From assembly GCF_003977595.1 (NCBI RefSeq), contig NZ_RYYR01000022.1, forward strand, positions 1 through 64,000: a stretch of 64,000 nucleotides of DNA. The letters are read 5' to 3'. Under the pieces are notes generated by a model. It saw only the letters and a list, made by a program, of their open reading frames with translations, searched no databases and was not told where the DNA came from. This stretch comes from Lysinibacillus antri. GTDB taxonomy: Bacteria; Bacillota; Bacilli; Bacillales_A; Planococcaceae. Shown here piece after piece: positions 8,403-16,809 of the stretch (the first letter of the stretch is position 1; each line of letters opens with the position of its first letter). Made by a program: the position numbers and the translations under genes.

Positions 8403-10535
8403 TTATCCAGAGATTTTTCCATCTTGTTCTTCACGTATCCAATGACGATGAGATGCAACTGCCTGAATAAATTTTTCATTGAAGGTTGTTAAATCTGTTG
8501 TATTGCGAACAGTCACTATCCCTTTATCTTCTATTGATTGATCTTGTCCTTCTTGTCCTGTTGCAAGATGAATATTTTTAATCTCAGTGTTGGACAAAAG
8601 ATCTACCCCTTCATTAATTGCGGCAATTGGTTTCAAATGAACAAACGCATCATTAATAAAGGATTTTGCTTCAAAAAGATTCATTAACTCGTTCACAGAT
8701 TGTTGACCGCCAACAACACAAACAGCATCGTACATTACTGAATGTGCAGTAGCGTAATTTTTGTTGACTTCCACTTCTTGGCCATCCGTACTCTTAATCG
8801 TCCCTAAATATTTACTTATAATGTCTGATTGAACACCAGCAGATTTTAATGCGGATTGTAATTGGATCAATTCATTTAAATTGAATCCATCATTTGCTAA
8901 AATGGCAACTTTTCTTGATTGTGCACTTTTAATCGTCTGCATTTGACTAAGAGCAGGGGAGGATGCTTTCACTGTTGGCTGCTTTGGTGTAGCTGGTGGC
9001 TGAACGCCAATGCCTTGTGCAATTTGTGTAGCTAATTCTCCATCAACATTGTTAAACATCTCTACCACTTTTTGCTTAATAGTTTTATTTTTTACATTGC
9101 CCACTTCAAAATGGAATGCTTTAATAATATGCTTTTTCTCAGTCTCTGACATACTATTCCAGAAAAGTGTAGCTTGCGTGTAGTGATCATTAAAACTATC
9201 GCTTCGATTACGAATTTTATACCCCTCCACTTTCTCCGTGTAATGCGTATAACCATTTACTGGATCAGGTGTTGGTGAATTCTGTTGAAGTGAATTGCGA
9301 TGATAACTTACTTTTCCTTTATCAATCGTCATTCGATGGAACCCGTCACGTTGATTATTATGAATCGGCGCAATTGGACGGTTAATTGGAATCTCATGGA
9401 AATTTGGTCCGCCTAAACGGAGTAGCTGTGTATCCTGGTAAGAAAATAAGCGACCTTGAAGTAATGGGTCATTGGTAAAATCAATCCCTGGTACGACATT
9501 GCCTGTATGGAATGCCACTTGTTCCGTTTCGGCAAAGAAGTTGTCTTGGTTTCGGTCCAATGTCATTTTTCCAATGATTTTTACAGGAATGAGTTCTTCA
9601 GGCCAAATCTTTGTAGCATCTAAAATATCAAAATTAAATTTAAATTCATCTTCTTCTGCTAAGAGTTGTACGCCAAGTTCGAATTCAGGGAACATGGTTT
9701 GATTTACTGCGTCCCATAAATCACGACGATGGAAATCCGGATCTTTCCCAGCAATTTTTTGTGCTTCATCCCATGTGAGAGAATGAACACCAAGCTTTGG
9801 CTTCCAATGGAATTTGACAAAGGTACCTTTTCCTTGTTCGTTCACAAAGCGGAATGTATGAACACCAAACCCTTCCATCATACGGAAACTGCGAGGAATA
9901 CCCCGGTCTGAGAGTAACCACATAATCATATGGGCTGTTTCTGTATTATTCACGACAAAATCCCAAAATGTATCATGGGCTGCACTTGCTTGTGGAATTT
10001 CATTATCGGGTTCAGGCTTAATGGCGTGGACCAGATCGGGGAATTTAATGCCGTCTTGTATAAAGAAAACGGGCATATTATTCCCAACTAAATCATAATT
10101 TCCATCTTCTGTGAAAAACTTAGTCGCAAATCCACGTACATCCCGAACTGTATCAGCCGAGCCACGAGATCCTACAACTGTAGAAAAGCGAACAAATACA
10201 GGGGTTTTAACAGATGGATCCTGTAAAAATTTCGCTTTCGTATATTTTTTCATCGACTCATATACTTGGAAATGCCCGTGCACACCAAATCCTCGCGCAT
10301 GAACCACTCGCTCAGGAATTCGTTCATGGTCAAAATGCATCATTTTTTCACGGAAATGAAAATCTTCCATAATAGTCGGTCCACGTTCACCAGCTTTTAA
10401 TGAATTTTCAGTATCTGATACAGTGACACCTTGATTAGTAGTTAATTTCGTATTTTTGTGATCCGCACGAAATTGTTCTAGTTGCTCATTTTTCACATTT
10501 TCTAAATTTGATTGGGTATCCTTTTGATGATCCAT
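8403..10535 (-). CDS. katE: Large-subunit (clade 2) heme catalase
   Basis: Decomposes hydrogen peroxide. The 710-residue protein has the catalase core at about 40-510, with the distal His region [12 protein letters not shown], the FVRFSTV strand and the heme-ligand region near [16 protein letters not shown]-terminal DJ-1/PfpI-like flavodoxin-fold domain at about 550-700 ([12 protein letters not shown]) marks the long monofunctional catalases. The start is ATG 10535, seven bases after AGGAGG; an in-frame ATG at 10571 lacks such a site. A sigma-B-like promoter lies just upstream, which fits a general-stress catalase like KatE of B. subtilis. Confidence 0.93.
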   Translation of the reverse strand: MDHQKDTQSNLENVKNEQLEQFRADHKNTKLTTNQGVTVSDTENSLKAGERGPTIMEDFHFREKMMHFDHERIPERVVHARGFGVHGHFQVYESMKKYTKAKFLQDPSVKTPVFVRFSTVVGSRGSADTVRDVRGFATKFFTEDGNYDLVGNNMPVFFIQDGIKFPDLVHAIKPEPDNEIPQASAAHDTFWDFVVNNTETAHMIMWLLSDRGIPRSFRMMEGFGVHTFRFVNEQGKGTFVKFHWKPKLGVHSLTWDEAQKIAGKDPDFHRRDLWDAVNQTMFPEFELGVQLLAEEDEFKFNFDILDATKIWPEELIPVKIIGKMTLDRNQDNFFAETEQVAFHTGNVVPGIDFTNDPLLQGRLFSYQDTQLLRLGGPNFHEIPINRPIAPIHNNQRDGFHRMTIDKGKVSYHRNSLQQNSPTPDPVNGYTHYTEKVEGYKIRNRSDSFNDHYTQATLFWNSMSETEKKHIIKAFHFEVGNVKNKTIKQKVVEMFNNVDGELATQIAQGIGVQPPATPKQPTVKASSPALSQMQTIKSAQSRKVAILANDGFNLNELIQLQSALKSAGVQSDIISKYLGTIKSTDGQEVEVNKNYATAHSVMYDAVCVVGGQQSVNELMNLFEAKSFINDAFVHLKPIAAINEGVDLLSNTEIKNIHLATGQEGQDQSIEDKGIVTVRNTTDLTTFNEKFIQAVASHRHWIREEQDGKISG

Positions 10536-10569
10536 GTTCTGTCCTCCTATATAGTATCTAGTAGCAGTC

Positions 10570-10596
10570 ATACCCTAAAGGATGTGAATTTTATAC
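10570..10596 (-). promoter_or_regulatory. Candidate sigma-B promoter of the catalase gene
   Basis: On the minus strand GTATAA (10591-10596) is separated by 15 bases from GGGTAT (10570-10575). The sigma-B consensus is GTTTAA-N12-15-GGGTAT, so the -35 matches 5/6 and the -10 matches 6/6. The expected start of transcription is about 25 bases before the ATG. Confidence 0.6.
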
Positions 10597-10836
10597 GATA
10601 TGAGAGAGAAGTGATTAATTAACGGAAATGAACTACAAAATGGATTAATATAAAGTGAAGCTCCAATCAGTGGGGTTTTCCTGGTGGACAGGACAGTTGA
10701 ACTAAACAGAATTGTCTGTGCAACTATTCTTCCACGTATCCTTTTCGTTTTTATTGAAGATGGATTTTTCTGCACGCTGTTACGAGATAAGTAGTACAAT
10801 GGGACAAAGTTATGTAGATGGGAAGGAGCGTATTGC

Positions 10837-11703
10837 ATGCTAGATAAAATAAAAGGTGGATTATTTGGACTTGCTATTGGTGATGCACTTGGTGGAACAA
10901 CCGAATTTATGACGAGAGAAGAAATTCAGTCACAATATGGAAAGGTAACGGACATAATCGGAGGGGGCGTTTGGAATCTAGAGGCAGGAGAAACAACTGA
11001 TGATACAGCCATGACGATTGCGGTAGCGGAAGGAATTATCAAACATCCAAAAAATCCAATTGAGGACATTGGAAGAGAATTTAAGAAATGGGAAAGTACC
11101 AATCCAAAAGATATTGGATCGACCATTTATCAAGTCTTTCAAAACTATCAAGGCGATTGGTTCCAAGCCGCAAAACAAACCCACGAAGAGTTAAATGGAA
11201 AAAGTGCAGGGAATGGGAGTTTAATGAGATGCTTGCCGATTGCATTGGCGTATACGAATACAGAGATGATTGATGAACTGTCTAGGCAGCATTCTAAAAT
11301 GACCCATTATGATGAAGAAGCCTCTGAAGCATGTGTGATTTATAATCATATAGCAAAACGAGTGTTAGATGGAGAAAATCTGCAGCAAGCTATTCAAATC
11401 GAAATTAAAAATACCCAATATGAAGGGGACTATAAGAAAGAACCAAATTGTCCAGCTGATGGTTATGTTGTTCATACGATGCGTTGGGTTTTATATTGGT
11501 TAATCAATAGTTCTACGTTTGAAGAAGTGGTCGTAGGTGCGACAAACGTTGGGAATGATAGTGATACAGTAGCTGCAATTGCAGGCGGTTTAAAAGGGGT
11601 AGAGGTAGGTTATGAAAAGCTACCTACGCGATATAAAGATATACTGTTAAATCGTAGTGAATTAGAAGAGCTTGCTGAAAAATTACAAGGAATACGATTT
11701 TAG
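10837..11703 (+). CDS. ADP-ribosylglycohydrolase family protein
   Basis: The 288-residue protein belongs to the DraG/ARH family, which removes ADP-ribose from proteins or small molecules using two metal ions. Visible family motifs are GLAIGDALGG at the N-terminus, the metal-binding TTDDTAMT near residue 51-58 and the C-terminal NVGNDSDTVAAIAGGL near 229-245. All acidic metal ligands expected in these motifs are present, so it should be active. ATG 10837 follows GGAAGGAG. Single gene between its own terminator and the divergent catalase. The substrate is not predictable. Confidence 0.88.
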   Translation: MLDKIKGGLFGLAIGDALGGTTEFMTREEIQSQYGKVTDIIGGGVWNLEAGETTDDTAMTIAVAEGIIKHPKNPIEDIGREFKKWESTNPKDIGSTIYQVFQNYQGDWFQAAKQTHEELNGKSAGNGSLMRCLPIALAYTNTEMIDELSRQHSKMTHYDEEASEACVIYNHIAKRVLDGENLQQAIQIEIKNTQYEGDYKKEPNCPADGYVVHTMRWVLYWLINSSTFEEVVVGATNVGNDSDTVAAIAGGLKGVEVGYEKLPTRYKDILLNRSELEELAEKLQGIRF

Positions 11704-11712
11704 TTGTGAAAG

Positions 11713-11748
11713 GGGGAGCATTCTTTTGAAAAAGAATGCTCTCTTATT
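11713..11748 (+). terminator. Terminator after ADP-ribosylglycohydrolase
   Basis: GAGCATTCTTTT and AAAAGAATGCTC form a near-perfect 12-bp stem, followed by CTTATTATT. Confidence 0.8.
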
Positions 11749-12082
11749 ATTAGTGGAGTGTTATAGCATCCACAGATCATTTACTTTTTTCATCTCTTTT
11801 AATAACCTTTATCATATGTATAATGACTCTCTCTCTAACATTACATCCATCCATTAATTTTACCTTTTTTCAAATTTTTTTTGATAACATTGTAGATAAA
11901 TTGAAGATTAATAGGTATAGTTAAAAAAGTCAGTAATGATTTTATATCACTTTATGCTTTAATTTTATTATAAAATTTTATTGTTTTTTTCATTGCTGAA
12001 AGATTATAGGATATACTTTAAACTATAATTTGTCGATAAAATCTTACACAACACATTTAGAAAAGTTTTACTGGAGGTTATT
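11749..12082. other. AT-rich intergenic region
   Basis: About 330 bases of very AT-rich sequence with no supported coding frame. Only the GGAGG ribosome site of the next gene (near 12072-12076) is recognisable. Confidence 0.4.
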
Positions 12083-12349
12083 ATGAATTATAAAATTTTT
12101 AACAAACCCGTATTTGAACAAGCACAACTGCGTTCAGTAGCAGACGTAACATTTACTGAAGAGGAACTTGAAAATGGAATGAAGCTTGCTGTATCTAAGG
12201 CAGATCCAACATTAGCTTTATATTTAGTGGAAATTGATGGTCAGAAAAAATTTGACGTTCGTTGGGATGATTCTTCTGAAATTTTCAATGGCTGGTATTC
12301 TGCTTGGGATAATTTTGTATGGTGTTTAAATACTGCTGAAAAACAATAA
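12083..12349 (+). CDS. Small hypothetical protein
   Basis: An 88-residue soluble, acidic protein, rich in Trp toward the C-terminus (NGWYSAWDNFVWCLN). The ATG follows TGGAGG by seven bases and a terminator follows the stop, so it is very probably expressed. No family is recognised and there is no operon partner. Confidence 0.6.
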   Translation: MNYKIFNKPVFEQAQLRSVADVTFTEEELENGMKLAVSKADPTLALYLVEIDGQKKFDVRWDDSSEIFNGWYSAWDNFVWCLNTAEKQ

Positions 12350-12366
12350 TGATAAGTGATCCAATA

Positions 12367-12404
12367 TAAACCGAAAGCAAAGAGATTTGTTTTCGGTTTT
12401 TTCT
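12367..12404 (+). terminator. Terminator after small hypothetical gene
   Basis: AAACCGAAA pairs with TTTCGGTTT, followed by TTTCTT. Confidence 0.75.
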
Positions 12405-12439
12405 TATAGTATAAGAATGAATTTTTGGACTTTGAACAG

Positions 12440-12645
12440 TGTCTAGCTCCAGGCGCTAGCTCCTCGGAAACTTCAACTTCCTCCTACGCATGCAAGCATG
12501 CTTGTCGGAAGTCTCCGAAGTACACGGATGTACGAGTGCCGACAATACCACAAAGGAACTTTGCGACGAGTAATCGCAGGAGCACTGACGTGGCGTTTTT
12601 GGCGGCCAGTTTCTTTCGGAGCTGGGCGAGCGCCTTTCGCTTTTC
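12440..12645. repeat. Dispersed hairpin repeat element, copy 2
   Basis: It begins TGTCTAGCTCC and ends GCGCCTTTCGCTTTTC, like copy 1 at 3946-4060. The closing arms are GGCGCT with AGCGCC and AGCTCC with GGAGCT. Both differ from copy 1 but keep pairing, which are compensatory changes. A 23-base inner segment (ctacgcatgcaagcatgctt then gtcg) is identical to copy 1. Copy 2 carries about 90 extra bases between the inner segment and the right arm. Confidence 0.8.
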
Positions 12646-12647
12646 TT

Positions 12648-12682
12648 TAAAAAAGGCCTCTAAAAAACTTTTTAGAAGCCGC
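12648..12682 (-). terminator. Terminator of the TRM11-like gene
   Basis: GGCCTCTAAAAA and TTTTTAGAAGCC form the stem. On the minus strand it is followed by TTTTTT. It lies next to the stop codon at 12687. Confidence 0.75.
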
Positions 12683-12686
12683 TTCA

Positions 12687-13637
12687 TTATTCACATAATA
12701 ATATATGTCGTTCAAATTGTTGTTTTTTTGCAACGCATCGATCCCTAATGATAAATGCTACATCTGCTAACATTGCATCAATTGGTTCTACCGTAACGAT
12801 GACAGCACGATCAGCTATTCTCCGCGCATGGCGAATAATATCGAACTGTTCTTCCGGCGAAGCATGCGTATAAATATTGTAGGGAAGGTCAATAATGGCT
12901 ACATCATAATGCTCCGTAACTTCTGCAATGGGTCCCTTTGTAATATTGCCATCAAGTCCAAAAAAGGCAATATTTTCTCTAGCCCCTACACAAACAAATG
13001 GACTAATATCTCGACCAACAATATCCATTCCCATCGAAAGAGCTTCCACAACCACTGTACCAATACCGCAGCAAGGATCAATTAGACGAATGCCATTTAA
13101 ATGAGGATCCGCGATATTGGCAATAGCACGTGCTACTCGTGTATTAAGGGCAGTTGAATAACTATTTGGTTTATGTACATGCTTTCTCCAAATGGATTCA
13201 CTTTTAACGTACTTCCCAAAGTACCAAAATCCATCTAATAAAATGACACCAAATAATACTTCTGGGTGATCCAGCTCCGGTTCACCATCAATAAATAAAC
13301 CAATATCACGTTCAATTTGACGACGTTCTGAATGAGAGATTTTCTTATTGTGGCCAATATCCATTTTATTTAAATTGATGACTTTATAGGTCTTATCTAA
13401 TTTTAAGCCTTTCGCAAATTCATGAATTTCCGTTAGATTGTCAGCTTGAATTAAAACCTCAAGTCGCTCTTCAATAAAAGGACTACGACTCGGATCGATG
13501 GCAATATCGCTAATCAAAAAGTTGGCTTGTGTATCAAAACCAAAAAATGAACGCATTTCCATTCGACAAAGATCAAATTCATCTTTGTGATGTACATAAG
13601 TGTATAGATATGTACGATTTTCTTGTTGGGTTATCAA
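12687..13637 (-). CDS. TRM11-like SAM-dependent RNA methyltransferase
   Basis: The 316-residue protein has a Rossmann methyltransferase domain in its C-terminal half with the SAM motif LIDPCCGIGTVVVEAL (about 186-201) and the catalytic motif DLPYN (about 250), the N-methylating (D/N)PPY type seen in UPF0020/TRM11 enzymes. The N-terminal half probably contacts RNA, though I cannot identify a clear THUMP domain. The likely target is tRNA or rRNA guanine-N2, by family only. Start TTG 13637, with AAGGATG upstream. It lies 16 bp after the preceding minus-strand gene, so the two form an operon. Confidence 0.75.
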   Translation of the reverse strand: MITQQENRTYLYTYVHHKDEFDLCRMEMRSFFGFDTQANFLISDIAIDPSRSPFIEERLEVLIQADNLTEIHEFAKGLKLDKTYKVINLNKMDIGHNKKISHSERRQIERDIGLFIDGEPELDHPEVLFGVILLDGFWYFGKYVKSESIWRKHVHKPNSYSTALNTRVARAIANIADPHLNGIRLIDPCCGIGTVVVEALSMGMDIVGRDISPFVCVGARENIAFFGLDGNITKGPIAEVTEHYDVAIIDLPYNIYTHASPEEQFDIIRHARRIADRAVIVTVEPIDAMLADVAFIIRDRCVAKKQQFERHILLCE

Positions 13638-13653
13638 TTAATCTGCATCCTTT

Positions 13654-14115
13654 TTAGTTGTTTTGTTCTGTAGTTTGAATTAATTTTTGTATGAATTGAA
13701 GTGCAAGTGTAAGTGCTTCATGGACCGTCATACTTTCACTGAATCCTTCAATAAAGTCAATCGGAATATTTAACTCCCATAAACCATCTTCACCAGAAAA
13801 CATCGCACTATAGTTTTTAGTTTCTGTAGTGTGTAAATGTTCTTCTAGAAACGTTTTAATCGTTGAAGTGTGTTTCTTTTGCACTTTTAACCCTAGTAAA
13901 ACCATATACGTTCTAAAAACATCATCTACTTCTAGGGAAATCGCATCTATTTTTACCGCCTCAAAAGTAGGGGACTCAATGTAAAGGAATTCATTTAAAT
14001 GTTGTTTGAAATACGTAATGGGTGTAGCAAGAAAAGAACTTTGCTCTTGTGCAATCGTATCTTCTGTTTCTTTATCGCAGCGTTCAATATATGCATCTGT
14101 TAAATTTATTGTCAT
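13654..14115 (-). CDS. Hypothetical protein, operon partner of TRM11-like gene
   Basis: A 153-residue acidic soluble protein with mixed helices and strands. I recognise no conserved catalytic motif and no family. ATG 14115 has a strong AAGGAGG site. It is transcribed together with the downstream methyltransferase gene (16 bp gap), so a role linked to RNA modification is possible but unproven. A U-tailed hairpin lies about 50 bp upstream of its start on the same strand. Confidence 0.6.
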   Translation of the reverse strand: MTINLTDAYIERCDKETEDTIAQEQSSFLATPITYFKQHLNEFLYIESPTFEAVKIDAISLEVDDVFRTYMVLLGLKVQKKHTSTIKTFLEEHLHTTETKNYSAMFSGEDGLWELNIPIDFIEGFSESMTVHEALTLALQFIQKLIQTTEQNN

Positions 14116-14160
14116 AAATATAACCTCCTTATTTCTAACTAGTATATCCTTTTTTGCAAT

Positions 14161-14193
14161 AAAAAATAGACAGTCGTATTTTGCAACTGTCTA
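14161..14193 (-). terminator. Terminator-like hairpin upstream of the 14115 gene
   Basis: TAGACAGT and ACTGTCTA form an 8-bp stem. On the minus strand it is followed by ATTTTTTATT. It lies in the leader of the minus-strand operon, so it is either an attenuator or the end of a short minus-strand RNA. Confidence 0.55.
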
Positions 14194-14252
14194 CAAAAAG
14201 CACCATTTTAAATTTTACCACATGTGTGAGGAAGTACGCCATAATATTCCTG

Positions 14253-14281
14253 TTGTTTCTTATATGAAGATACTATATAAT
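14253..14281 (+). promoter_or_regulatory. Candidate sigma-A promoter of kinase leader
   Basis: TTGTTT (14253-14258), a 17-base spacer, and a perfect TATAAT (14276-14281). The -35 match is only 3/6. Transcription would begin near 14288, just before the hairpin at 14311. Confidence 0.5.
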
Positions 14282-14310
14282 AATTTATAGAATACAAGTG
14301 ATTCGAAAGA

Positions 14311-14367
14311 GAAGCCGTTTTCCGTTAAGTGCTGGTAACACTTAATATAAAGGAAACGGCTTTTTTA
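14311..14367 (+). terminator. Leader terminator/attenuator before nucleotide kinase gene
   Basis: The outer arms AAGCCGTTTTCC/GGAAACGGCTT and inner arms TTAAGTG/CACTTAA form a long stem followed by TTTTTT. There is no gene between it and the candidate promoter, and the kinase gene starts 70 bases further on. It therefore either attenuates that gene or ends a short RNA of about 80 nt. Confidence 0.65.
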
Positions 14368-14437
14368 TGTTTTTTTACCCATTGGAACAATTATTATCGT
14401 ATAATTTTGTTATAAAGTATTAAATGAGGTGGGTATT

Positions 14438-15007
14438 TTGGGTAAGTTAATCGTATTAACAGGTTTAGATGGTAGTGGGACAAGTACTGTAGCGGAACAA
14501 TTATATGCAGAAGATCAAGGTTCAACGTTGCTCAAATCGCCACCGTTTCCTTTTTCAACCAATCGCAGTCAAATTGATGAAAAAGTTTACGACATTTCAC
14601 CATCAGCACATTATTTATATTATTTAGCATCTAATGTTTATTTAACAGAAATCATTAACAAAACCATGAGTGAGCAAGATGGCAATGTGTATTGCATTCG
14701 CTATTTTATTGATACAGTCGTTTCTCATCGTGCAAAAGGTGTAAATGCTGCATATGAACATGAGACAGAGCTATACTCGATTCGTAAGCCAGATTATATT
14801 TTCTATTTAGATGTAGAAGAACAGGAACGTCAAAAAAGACTGGATGAGAGAGGAAGAGGATTCTTAGATAACCAATTGGATGACGAATCTCTTCTAAATG
14901 GGTTCTTAGAAGAATTTAATGCTCTCGAAAGTCAATTTATCCGTATTCCAACAACGAATCGTGATCTAGAGGAAATCATTCAAGAAATTCAAAGTTATAT
15001 AAAGTAA
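14438..15007 (+). CDS. Thymidylate-kinase-like P-loop protein lacking the P-loop lysine
   Basis: The 189-residue protein resembles thymidylate/deoxynucleoside kinases, with an N-terminal P-loop region LTGLDGSGTSTVAEQL, a central CIRYFIDTVVSHRAKG segment in the place of the DRY motif, a strand YIFYLDV and an Arg-rich LID-like stretch (RQKRLDERGRG). The Walker A normally reads GxxGxGK(S/T); here the lysine position is Thr. Activity is therefore uncertain. I chose TTG 14438 because GAGGTGGG lies just upstream; GTG 14429 would overlap that site. Upstream leader with a terminator hairpin. Confidence 0.7.
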   Translation: MGKLIVLTGLDGSGTSTVAEQLYAEDQGSTLLKSPPFPFSTNRSQIDEKVYDISPSAHYLYYLASNVYLTEIINKTMSEQDGNVYCIRYFIDTVVSHRAKGVNAAYEHETELYSIRKPDYIFYLDVEEQERQKRLDERGRGFLDNQLDDESLLNGFLEEFNALESQFIRIPTTNRDLEEIIQEIQSYIK

Positions 15008-15012
15008 AACTT

Positions 15013-15237
15013 CAATCCGTAGGGGGGTTCTTCATCCCCACGGATTGTTAGTTGAACCAATCGGGCTTTTACGGACAGTTGATCTCTCACTTATCTTTTT
15101 CGCTTCACTAAAATCTTGAAGTGGGAGTCTTGTACCTGTCGCTAAAGCTTTCGGTACAGATAAATTACTGCCCGTTAATGCGGGATAAAGTAAAAATATG
15201 AAGCAACTTTCACGATGGATGAGAGTTGCTTTTTCTA
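15013..15237 (+). ncRNA. Structured region, possible IS605-type right-end remnant or RNA
   Basis: Several stems follow one another: CAATCCGT/ACGGATTG (15013-15047), GGATTG/CAATC alternative pairing, GTACC/GGTAC around 15132-15160, CCCG..CGGG near 15169-15183, and AAGCAACTTTC/GAGAGTTGCTT with TTTTT at 15201-15235. No coding frame with a ribosome site runs through it. The look recalls the structured right ends of IS200/IS605 elements, but no transposase is present and I cannot confirm the match. The first stem also serves as the end of the kinase transcript. Confidence 0.35.
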
Positions 15238-15385
15238 TTGTATGAGTGTTCTAGCTTGTTTGTATAGACGAAAGGATAATTACAAGAAGGGGAGATCTGT
15301 TGCAATATTATTACGGAAATTAAATGTCTCTTCGTGTATTGGATGAATCGAAATTTTGGAAGCATCAGGAGGAACGTTAACTGCG

Positions 15386-15964
15386 ATGAACGCCCGAAAT
15401 ACGGGGGAAATTGGAAGAATGGGTATTTATAGCCCGGATGAAAGCCCGAACGCCAGGTGAAATGGATGAAAAGGGAATTCATAGCCCCGATGAAAGCCCG
15501 AACACCAGGTGAAATGGATGAAAAGGGAGTTCATAGCCCGGATGAAAGCCCGAATGCGAGGTGAAATGGATGAAAAGGGAGTTCATAGCCCGGATGAAAG
15601 CCCGAACGCCAGGTGAAATGGATGAAAAGGGAGTTCATAGCCCGGATGAAAGCCCGAACGCGAGGTGAAATGGATGAAAAGGGAGTTCATAGCCTCGATG
15701 AAAGCCCGAACGCTAGGTGAAATGGATGAAAAGGGAGTTCATAGCCCCGATGAAAGCCCGAACGCTAGGTGAAATGGATGAAAAGGGAGTTCATAGCCCC
15801 GATGAAAGCCCGAACACCAGGTGAAATGGATGAAAAGGGAGTTCATAGCCCTGATGAAAGCCCGAACGCGAGGTGAAATGGATGAAAAGGGAGTTCATAG
15901 CCTGGATGAAAGCCCGAATGCGAGGAAAATTGGCAGAAGTGGTATTTATTTATCCCATGATGAA
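15386..15964. repeat. 52-bp tandem array A (about ten units)
   Basis: ATGAA marks the unit at 15386 and 15438 and then every 52 bp to 15906. The interior units are nearly identical (TTCATAGCCCGGATGAAAGC, then CCGAACGCCAGGTGAAATGG, then ATGAAAAGGGAG), while both end units are degenerate. Each unit contains the inverted repeat TTCAT-N7-ATGAA. 52 is not divisible by three and no long frame persists, so it is not a coding repeat. The region 15238-15385 before it is featureless. Confidence 0.92.
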
Positions 15965-16034
15965 TAATACCGCCATAAGAACTTTTCTATTATTCGAGCG
16001 AGTAGAAGTTACTACCCTAATTTTAATGAGCACG

Positions 16035-16076
16035 AAAAAATCAACTCTTCCTTACAACAGGAGGAGTTGATTTTCA
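16035..16076. terminator. Bidirectional terminator
   Basis: AAATCAACTCTTCC and GGAGGAGTTGATTT form the stem, with A and T runs on either side. It terminates the minus-strand methyltransferase gene that ends at 16092. Confidence 0.8.
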
Positions 16077-16091
16077 AGTTAAGTCAATAGT

Positions 16092-16697
16092 TCACCCGAT
16101 CCGATAAATCAAAAATCGTTCATTTATATTTTTTTCAACTAATCCTGGGAGCGGAACTTCTTTTAGTAATTCAAAGCTGGTTTGGATGTCCAAAAAATAC
16201 CGATAATCATCAGATGGGTAATAAAGAATTAAATCGATATTGCGTTTTGTCTCTTCAAATGACCGTAAAATATTATGGACGACTTTTATAAATACTTGAA
16301 CAGAAAATGGGTTAAAGTAGTAAAATTTATTTTCGCAAGGTTGAATCGCATATTTTTCAGCTAAGCAATTGTGAAACGTGATATCTCCCTTAAGCTTCTT
16401 GATTTTCTTCCTATACAAAGCCTCATTTTGCAATGCCTCGTCAAAAAAATCAGGATTCATTTCAACCCCAACACAAGATGCGTGAAATTTATAATTTAAG
16501 AAAAAATTTAGGCGGCCTTTTCCGCAGCCAAAATCAACAATGTGGTCACTAGCCACCACTTCATAATGCTTACATAATTCCTCTAACGCACTATATGGAG
16601 TAGGTTCGTAAGGGTGATAATAAACTGAATTGTTCACTTCGGATTTATGTCCCATAGTATTGATCGCGAATAATTCATCGTAATAATGTTCGTTCAC
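16092..16697 (-). CDS. Class I SAM-dependent methyltransferase
   Basis: The 201-residue protein has the SAM-binding motif VDFGCGKGR (about 54-62), an acidic loop ending strand two (VGVEMN) and an NPF motif (YYFNPF, about 127-132) where the catalytic motif IV would be. The substrate is unknown. Start GTG 16697 follows GAGGAAC by eight bases. Monocistronic, with its own terminator; the 52-bp array lies beyond it. Confidence 0.75.
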   Translation of the reverse strand: MNEHYYDELFAINTMGHKSEVNNSVYYHPYEPTPYSALEELCKHYEVVASDHIVDFGCGKGRLNFFLNYKFHASCVGVEMNPDFFDEALQNEALYRKKIKKLKGDITFHNCLAEKYAIQPCENKFYYFNPFSVQVFIKVVHNILRSFEETKRNIDLILYYPSDDYRYFLDIQTSFELLKEVPLPGLVEKNINERFLIYRIG

Positions 16698-16809
16698 TAA
16701 AATAGTTCCTCATTCCGTCTCAAATTTCTTCTATTATACAATACCATGTCTAGTGGGAATCGATTCCGAGAAAACTTCTATATATAAAGAAACAAAAGGA
16801 GTAAACGCC

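Noticed and set aside
10536-10571. Twelve-residue N-terminal extension of the catalase
   Set aside because: AGGAGG lies between this ATG and the one at 10535, which shows the downstream start is used.
10575-10838. Minus-strand open frame of 87 codons between catalase and the glycohydrolase
   Set aside because: No ribosome site, unusual composition, and it covers the likely promoters of both divergent genes.
12425-12748. Open frame of 107 codons across the hairpin element
   Set aside because: It lies within the dispersed repeat and a terminator, has no ribosome site and its composition follows the repeat.
15210-15482. Minus-strand open frame of 90 codons entering the 52-bp array
   Set aside because: It runs into non-coding repeat units whose length is not a multiple of three and has no start signal.
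16753-16809. N-terminal extension of the DUF2071 protein
   Set aside because: There is no ribosome site before 16753, while AAAGGAG stands correctly before ATG 16810.
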